Source: Candidatus Ideonella esbjergensis
GTDB taxonomy: Bacteria; Pseudomonadota; Gammaproteobacteria; Burkholderiales; Burkholderiaceae_C
Assembly (NCBI GenBank): GCA_016710065.1
Contig: JADJLP010000015.1
Coordinates: 62,001-126,000 of the forward strand
Direction: 5' to 3'
DNA length: 64,000 nt
Numbering within the stretch: position 1 is the first letter of the stretch; the number at the start of each line of letters is the position of its first letter. The position numbers and the translations under genes were made by a program. The notes beneath the pieces are model-generated. The model ran no database searches and was not told the origin of the DNA. It saw only the letters and a list, made by a program, of their open reading frames with translations. Shown here in pieces: positions 60,196 through 64,000 of the stretch.

Positions 60196-61115
60196 ACCAG
60201 GCCTACGTCGACACCGTCCGGCTGCTGCTCGCCGTTGCCCCGGCGGTATTCCAGTCCGGCCACTTTGCCCTGAAGGGCGGCACGGCCCTGAACCTGTTCG
60301 TGCAGGACATGCCCCGGCTCTCGGTGGACCTCGATGTGGTGCTGGTCGACCATCGACCGGACCGGGATGCCGCGCTCGCCACCATCGGTGCCGAGCTGGG
60401 CAAGGTCAGGCTCGCCCTGGAGCGCCGTGGCCTGCAGGTCCGCATACCTGCCAATGCGCAAGGTGACGAGGTCCGGATGCTGGTGGCCGACAACCTTGCG
60501 CAGGTCAAGGTCGAGGTCAACTTCGTCTTCCGGGGCACCGTGATGCCGCCACAGGACCGACCGCTGGTGAGCGTTGCCGAAGCGCTCTTCACCACCGCCG
60601 TCACGCTTCCTGTGCTGGCGACCGAGGAGCTCTACGGCAGCAAGCTGGTGGCGGCCATGGACCGCCAGCACCCTCGCGACATCTTCGACGTCATGCACAT
60701 GCTCGCGCGGTTTGGCTGGCAGGAGACCTTCCTGGACTGCTTCGTCGCCTACCTGGCGGGCCACAACCGTCCGGTGCACGAGGTGCTGTTCTCGAAGACC
60801 AAGCCATTGGAGCCCAGCTTCAGCAACGAGTTTGCTGGCATGACCCGCGATGTCCTGCCGCTGGAAGCACTGGTGCAGACCCAGGCGCAACTGCTGGACC
60901 AGTTGCCCAGGCAGCTCCTGCCGCGGCAGCGCGAGTTCCTGCTGTCTGCGGTGCGAGGTGAGCCCCAGTGGGACCTGATGCCCTTCCCCCATCTGGGCGA
61001 ATTGCCCGCCCTGCGGTGGAAGCAGCTCAACCTGGACAAGCTGAGGAAGTCCAGCCCGAAGCGCTTCCATGCCCAGCACGATGAACTGGCACAGCGCTTC
61101 TCGGCGCTGTCGTGA
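60192..61115 (+). CDS. abiEii: AbiEii-family nucleotidyltransferase toxin
   Basis: A 307-residue nucleotidyltransferase. The motif LKGGTALNLF (27-36) and the metal-binding aspartates in RLSVDLDVVL (D46, D48) are as in AbiEii/MenA-like toxins, which add nucleotides to tRNA acceptor ends. The later EELYGSKLVAAMDRQHPRDI motif is also conserved. It is translationally coupled to AbiEi. This pair often protects against phage; the function here is inferred from family. Confidence 0.88.
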   Translation: MNQAYVDTVRLLLAVAPAVFQSGHFALKGGTALNLFVQDMPRLSVDLDVVLVDHRPDRDAALATIGAELGKVRLALERRGLQVRIPANAQGDEVRMLVADNLAQVKVEVNFVFRGTVMPPQDRPLVSVAEALFTTAVTLPVLATEELYGSKLVAAMDRQHPRDIFDVMHMLARFGWQETFLDCFVAYLAGHNRPVHEVLFSKTKPLEPSFSNEFAGMTRDVLPLEALVQTQAQLLDQLPRQLLPRQREFLLSAVRGEPQWDLMPFPHLGELPALRWKQLNLDKLRKSSPKRFHAQHDELAQRFSALS

Positions 61116-61124
61116 GCACGGCGG

Positions 61125-62429
61125 TCAGCGTGCGCCAGCGGACCTGACCTTCCTGAGCGGCACCACGTCCGGCCCGCGTCGGAGCTTGTCGAGAAAGTCG
61201 GCCCAGGCCTGCAGCATGGCGCGGCGCTGTTCGATGAATTCGGTGCGGTTGTAGGCGCGCCCCAGGCTGTCGCGCACCGAGTGGGCCAGCTGGGCCTCGA
61301 TGACGTCAGGGCTGAAGCCCAGGCGTTCGTGCAGCATGGTGCGCGCAGTCGCGCGGAAGCCGTGGCCGGTCACTTCATCGGCCGGAAAACCCATCGCCCG
61401 CAGCGCGGCGTTGATGGTGTTCTCGCTCATGGCCCGGTCATGGTGGCGCTCGCCGCGAAACACCATCCTGGCGTGACCGGTCAGCGGGCGCAGGTCCTTC
61501 AGCACCGCCACCGCCTGCTTGGGCAATGGCACCAGGTGCGGCGCCCCGTGCATCTTCTCGCGCAGCTCGCGCTTCATGCGCGCGGCGGGCACGGTCCACA
61601 TCGCGGCCTCCAGGTCGATCTCCGGCCACTCGGCATAGCGCAGCTCCCCAGGCCGCAGCAGCAGCATGGGCGCCAGCTTCAGCGCCGCACGCACGACCGG
61701 CGTTGCCGCATAGGCATCGCAGGCCCGCAGCAGTTCGCCAAAACGCTTGGGGTCGGTGATGGCCGGGAAGTGCTTGGGCTCGGGACGCCGCAGCGCGTCC
61801 TTCAGGTCGCGTGCCGGGTTGATGGTGCTGCGCCCCGTGGCCACCGCGTAGCGAAACACCTGGCCACAGTTCTCCAGGGCCCTGTGCGCAGTCTCGATCA
61901 CGCCGCGCGCTTCGATGCGCCGCAGTACCTCCAGCAGTTGCACCGGCGTGATGCTGGCCACCGGCGCACTGCCGACATACGGAAAGACGTCGGCCTGCAG
62001 CCGCGCCAGGATCTTGTCGCCGTAGCCCTTGGCCCAGCCGTCCTTCTTGACGTCGAACCACTCGCGGGCCACCGCCTCGAAAGAGTCGACCGGTGGCAGC
62101 CCTTGCTGCTGCCGCACTTCCGCCTCGCGGGCCTTCGCGTGCACGACCCGCTCTTCCTTGCGCGCCTGGCTGGGGTCGAAGCCCTCCGCGATCCTCTCGC
62201 GGGCGGCCTCTGCCTTGCGCCTGGCGATGGCAAGCGTCGTGGCGGGGTAGGTGCCCAGCGACAGCGTCTTGCGGCGCCCCTGGAAGCTGTAGTCCAGCCG
62301 CCAGCCATGCGCACCACCCTTGACGAACAGCAGCAGGTAGAGCCCGTCGCCATCGGTGAGCCGCTTGCGCGGATCGCCTGCACGCACCGCCTTGATGGTG
62401 GCGTCCGAGGGGATGATGTAGCGGGCCAT
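61125..62429 (-). CDS. P4-type tyrosine recombinase (integrase)
   Basis: A 434-residue integrase with an N-terminal arm-binding DUF4102-like domain (RAGDPRKRLTDGDGLYLLLF, GRRKTLSLGTYPATTLAIAR), a SAM-like core-binding domain, and a C-terminal catalytic domain. Catalytic residues: R259 in LLLRPGELRYAEW, HGFR at 356-359, H383 in AQLAHSV and the nucleophile Y393 in GRAYNRTEF. Its start lies about 180 bp from the 3' end of tRNA-Phe, the usual place for island integration. It is convergent with the AbiEii gene, 9 bp apart. Confidence 0.92.
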   Translation of the reverse strand: MARYIIPSDATIKAVRAGDPRKRLTDGDGLYLLLFVKGGAHGWRLDYSFQGRRKTLSLGTYPATTLAIARRKAEAARERIAEGFDPSQARKEERVVHAKAREAEVRQQQGLPPVDSFEAVAREWFDVKKDGWAKGYGDKILARLQADVFPYVGSAPVASITPVQLLEVLRRIEARGVIETAHRALENCGQVFRYAVATGRSTINPARDLKDALRRPEPKHFPAITDPKRFGELLRACDAYAATPVVRAALKLAPMLLLRPGELRYAEWPEIDLEAAMWTVPAARMKRELREKMHGAPHLVPLPKQAVAVLKDLRPLTGHARMVFRGERHHDRAMSENTINAALRAMGFPADEVTGHGFRATARTMLHERLGFSPDVIEAQLAHSVRDSLGRAYNRTEFIEQRRAMLQAWADFLDKLRRGPDVVPLRKVRSAGAR

Positions 62430-62534
62430 TGCAGTAACTTTCTGGCCCAGATGTCGGGTTGGGCCGGTTACTGCGGAAGTTACTGCGTCAGGGGCGGGAC
62501 TTCAAGAAATCCCGCGAGACCGAGTCGGACAAGA

Positions 62535-62570
62535 AAAAAGCCCCAGAGCGTTGATTCTCAAGGGCTTTTT
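62535..62570 (-). terminator. Rho-independent terminator after tRNA-Phe
   Basis: Arms AAAAAGCCC (62535-62543) and GGGCTTTTT (62562-62570) form a 9-bp stem with an 18-base loop. A T-rich side is present on both strands, so it could work either way: it ends tRNA transcription on the minus strand and shields the integrase from it. Confidence 0.7.
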
Positions 62571-62611
62571 GCATCTTCCGAGCCGTCTTGGGACGTCCCG
62601 GAACAGTAACT

Positions 62612-62687
62612 TGGTGGCCTGGGGCGGAATCGAACCACCGACACGCGGATTTTCAATCCGCTGCTCTACCAACTGAGCTACCAGGCC
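62612..62687 (-). tRNA. tRNA-Phe (anticodon GAA)
   Basis: A 76-nt tRNA with all features: a 7-bp acceptor stem from GGCCTGG and CCAGGCC, D-arm with AGCTCAGTTGGTAGAGC, anticodon stem GCGGA/TCCGC around loop TTGAAAA (anticodon GAA), T-loop GTTCGATTC and an encoded CCA at 62614-62612. The island integrase lies 3' of it, so its 3' end is probably the attachment site. Confidence 0.97.
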
Positions 62688-62746
62688 AACGAAGCCGTAG
62701 ACTATAGCACGGCTCAGAAGCCTTTTCGACCCCGGTTTGCCGGGCG

Positions 62747-63484
62747 TCAGGCCAGGCTGCCGCGCTTGTTGCGCGAGAGGTCGACGCCGAGTTGCTTGAG
62801 CTTGCGGTACAGGTGGGTGCGCTCCAGGCCGGTCTTTTCAGCCACCCGGGTCATGGAGCCATTCTCGCGAGCCAGGTGGAACTCGAAGTAGCTTTTCTCG
62901 AAGGCGTCGCGGGCTTCGCGCAGCGGGCGGTCCAGGTCGAAGCTTTGTTCGGATTGCGGGCCCAGGTCCACCTGCATTTCGGGCAGGCCCAGGCCACCGG
63001 TCATGGCGGCCTCAACCGTCAGGGAGGGTTCAGAGCGAAAGCCGCCATGGTTGATGCCACCCATTTGCGGCGTGGCCATGGAAATGCCGGGGGTGCCCAT
63101 GCCGGCCGGGCGCGCCACGGGGGCACGGGCCAGGCCCTGCTCCACGGCCCGCAACAGCTTTTGCAGCGTGATGGGTTTTTCCAGGAAGGCGGTGGCGCCG
63201 TACTTGGTGGCTTCCACGGCGGTGTCGATGGTGCCGTGACCGCTCATCATGATCACAGGCATGTTCAGCAGGCCGGTGGCACCCCACTCCTTGAGCAGGG
63301 TGATGCCGTCCACGTCGGGCATCCAGATGTCGAGCAGCACCATGTCGGGCCGCAGGCGCTCGCGCGAGGCGCGGGCCTGCGCGGCGTTTTCCGCCAGCTC
63401 GATGGTGTGGCCTTCGTCGGTGAGGATTTCCGACAGCAGGGCCCGGATGCCCATTTCGTCGTCGACTACAAGTATCGTTGCCAT
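62747..63484 (-). CDS. NtrX-like response regulator without AAA+ domain
   Basis: A 245-residue regulator. The receiver has acid residues at LVVDDEMG, the phospho-acceptor D52 in LLDIWMPDVDG and a conserved lysine in FLEKPITLQ. An unstructured linker follows (about 125-180), then a Fis-type helix-turn-helix (SMTRVAEKTGLERTHLYRKL) at the C-terminus. The sigma-54 AAA+ domain of classical NtrX is absent; this short form is known in Betaproteobacteria. It follows the NtrY-like kinase by 17 bp. Confidence 0.88.
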   Translation of the reverse strand: MATILVVDDEMGIRALLSEILTDEGHTIELAENAAQARASRERLRPDMVLLDIWMPDVDGITLLKEWGATGLLNMPVIMMSGHGTIDTAVEATKYGATAFLEKPITLQKLLRAVEQGLARAPVARPAGMGTPGISMATPQMGGINHGGFRSEPSLTVEAAMTGGLGLPEMQVDLGPQSEQSFDLDRPLREARDAFEKSYFEFHLARENGSMTRVAEKTGLERTHLYRKLKQLGVDLSRNKRGSLA

Positions 63485-63501
63485 GGATGTTCGGTGCGAT
63501 C

Positions 63502-64000
63502 TCAGCTGACGCTGTGGGGTGCCGGGGCTGAGCTGTCGCTCACAGTGGCCTGTTCAGTGAAACTCGAAAATGATAACGAAACCTGGGCACCGCCCGGTGG
63601 GCCGTCAGTGCCCTGGGTGGAGGGCAGGTTGACGATGCGCACGCGAGCACCGTGTTCGTCGGCGATCTTTTTCACCACCGCCAACCCGAGGCCCGTGCCT
63701 TTGGTCTTGGTGGTGACATAGGGTTCAAAGGCGCGCTTGAGCACCTTGTCTGCAAATCCGGGGCCATTGTCCGACACTTTCAGGCGGACCACCCGGGGGC
63801 GCCCGTCCTCGTGCCTGGCCACCTCGGTAAGCAATTGCACACGGCCGTCCTCGCGTGTCGCCACGGCGTCCAGCGCGTTCTGCACCAGGTTGTGGATGAC
63901 CTGCCGCAACTGGGTGGCGTCGCCGCGTATGCCGGGCAGGCCGGTGCCGCAATGGGCGAAGAGGCGACCCTTGTCCAGTTCCACACCATAGAGTGCCAGC
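63502..64000 (-). CDS. NtrY-like sensor histidine kinase, C-terminal part
   Basis: The last 166 codons of a histidine kinase that continues past the right edge. The HATPase domain is present: N box VIHNLVQNALDAV, G1 VSDNGPGF, F box FEPYVTTKTKG, G2 GTGLGLAVV. The tail ends SAPAPHSVS. With the NtrX-like regulator downstream it forms a two-component pair often tied to nitrogen, redox or envelope status in Betaproteobacteria. Confidence 0.88.
   Translation of the reverse strand, partial: LALYGVELDKGRLFAHCGTGLPGIRGDATQLRQVIHNLVQNALDAVATREDGRVQLLTEVARHEDGRPRVVRLKVSDNGPGFADKVLKRAFEPYVTTKTKGTGLGLAVVKKIADEHGARVRIVNLPSTQGTDGPPGGAQVSLSFSSFTEQATVSDSSAPAPHSVS

Noticed and set aside
53695..62687. Prophage
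   Set aside because: Apart from the integrase there are no capsid, tail, terminase, lysis or phage replication genes.

Overview
The window is about 64 kb of GC-rich DNA from a betaproteobacterium of the order Burkholderiales, most like the family Comamonadaceae. The evidence is a PhaM-type polyhydroxybutyrate granule protein, a DUF3567 protein, an NtrY/NtrX-like pair in which the regulator lacks an AAA+ domain, a cytochrome b561 plus double-YceI operon, and dispersed 20-bp palindromes of the ATTCCC-N8-GGGAAT type. Species cannot be named from the sequence alone. Most of the window is ordinary chromosome. Three parts are accessory in character: about 27.9-30.8 kb, 37.0-37.7 kb and 53.5-62.7 kb.

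Layout. 0-7.8 kb: a minus-strand operon (secreted cyanophycinase-like S51 peptidase, polar amino acid ABC transporter, zinc M14 aspartoacylase-like enzyme) divergent from a TonB-dependent receptor. This looks like a scavenging locus for cyanophycin or another Asp-rich peptide. 7.9-13.4 kb: a GH127/DUF1680 protein and a NitT/TauT/THI5-like ABC transporter, split by a 410-bp element bounded by inverted ATTCCC repeats. 13.5-16.8 kb (plus): EamA transporter, PLP D-amino acid deaminase/aldolase, SGNH hydrolase. 16.8-25.2 kb (minus): glycolate gene cluster glcA-glcD-(secreted unknown)-glcE-methyltransferase-lrgA-lrgB-glcF, with only 3-9 bp between the last five genes. 25.4-27.9 kb: universal stress protein, DUF1161 protein, LysE exporter, secreted unknown. 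27.9-30.8 kb: a lower-GC patch of small, mostly exported proteins and a VOC gene beside a VOC fragment, closed by a perfect 28-bp attC-like palindrome. 30.9-37.0 kb: LysR, FIST, PhaM, TraB/GumN, fumarylacetoacetase-family and DUF3108 genes. 37.7-39.8 kb: OmpR/EnvZ-type two-component pair. 39.9-46.0 kb: small secreted protein, DUF2202 ferritin-like lipoprotein, DUF3567, a double-AAA+ ATPase, and a membrane GGDEF-EAL protein. 46.1-53.5 kb: DAHP synthase, ABM monooxygenase, two YceI proteins with cytochrome b561, Nudix, rhodanese, OmpA lipoprotein, DUF4139 protein.

53.5-62.7 kb is a genomic island at the 3' end of a tRNA-Phe gene. It carries a P4-type tyrosine recombinase, hipBA with repeated palindromic operators, a Fic AMP-transferase, a truncated ParB-like gene whose stop overlaps the fic start, and an AbiEi/AbiEii pair. 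Its most unusual feature is a degenerate array of a heptamer (consensus YRTCTAC on the plus strand). The copies are spaced 31-20-31 bp, close to whole helical turns, and occur in several blocks around fic and the ParB-like gene. Decayed copies of the integrase 5' end and of parB sit at the left edge, so the island appears to have been built or rearranged in layers. To the right of the tRNA, the chromosome resumes with an NtrX-like regulator and the end of an NtrY-like kinase.
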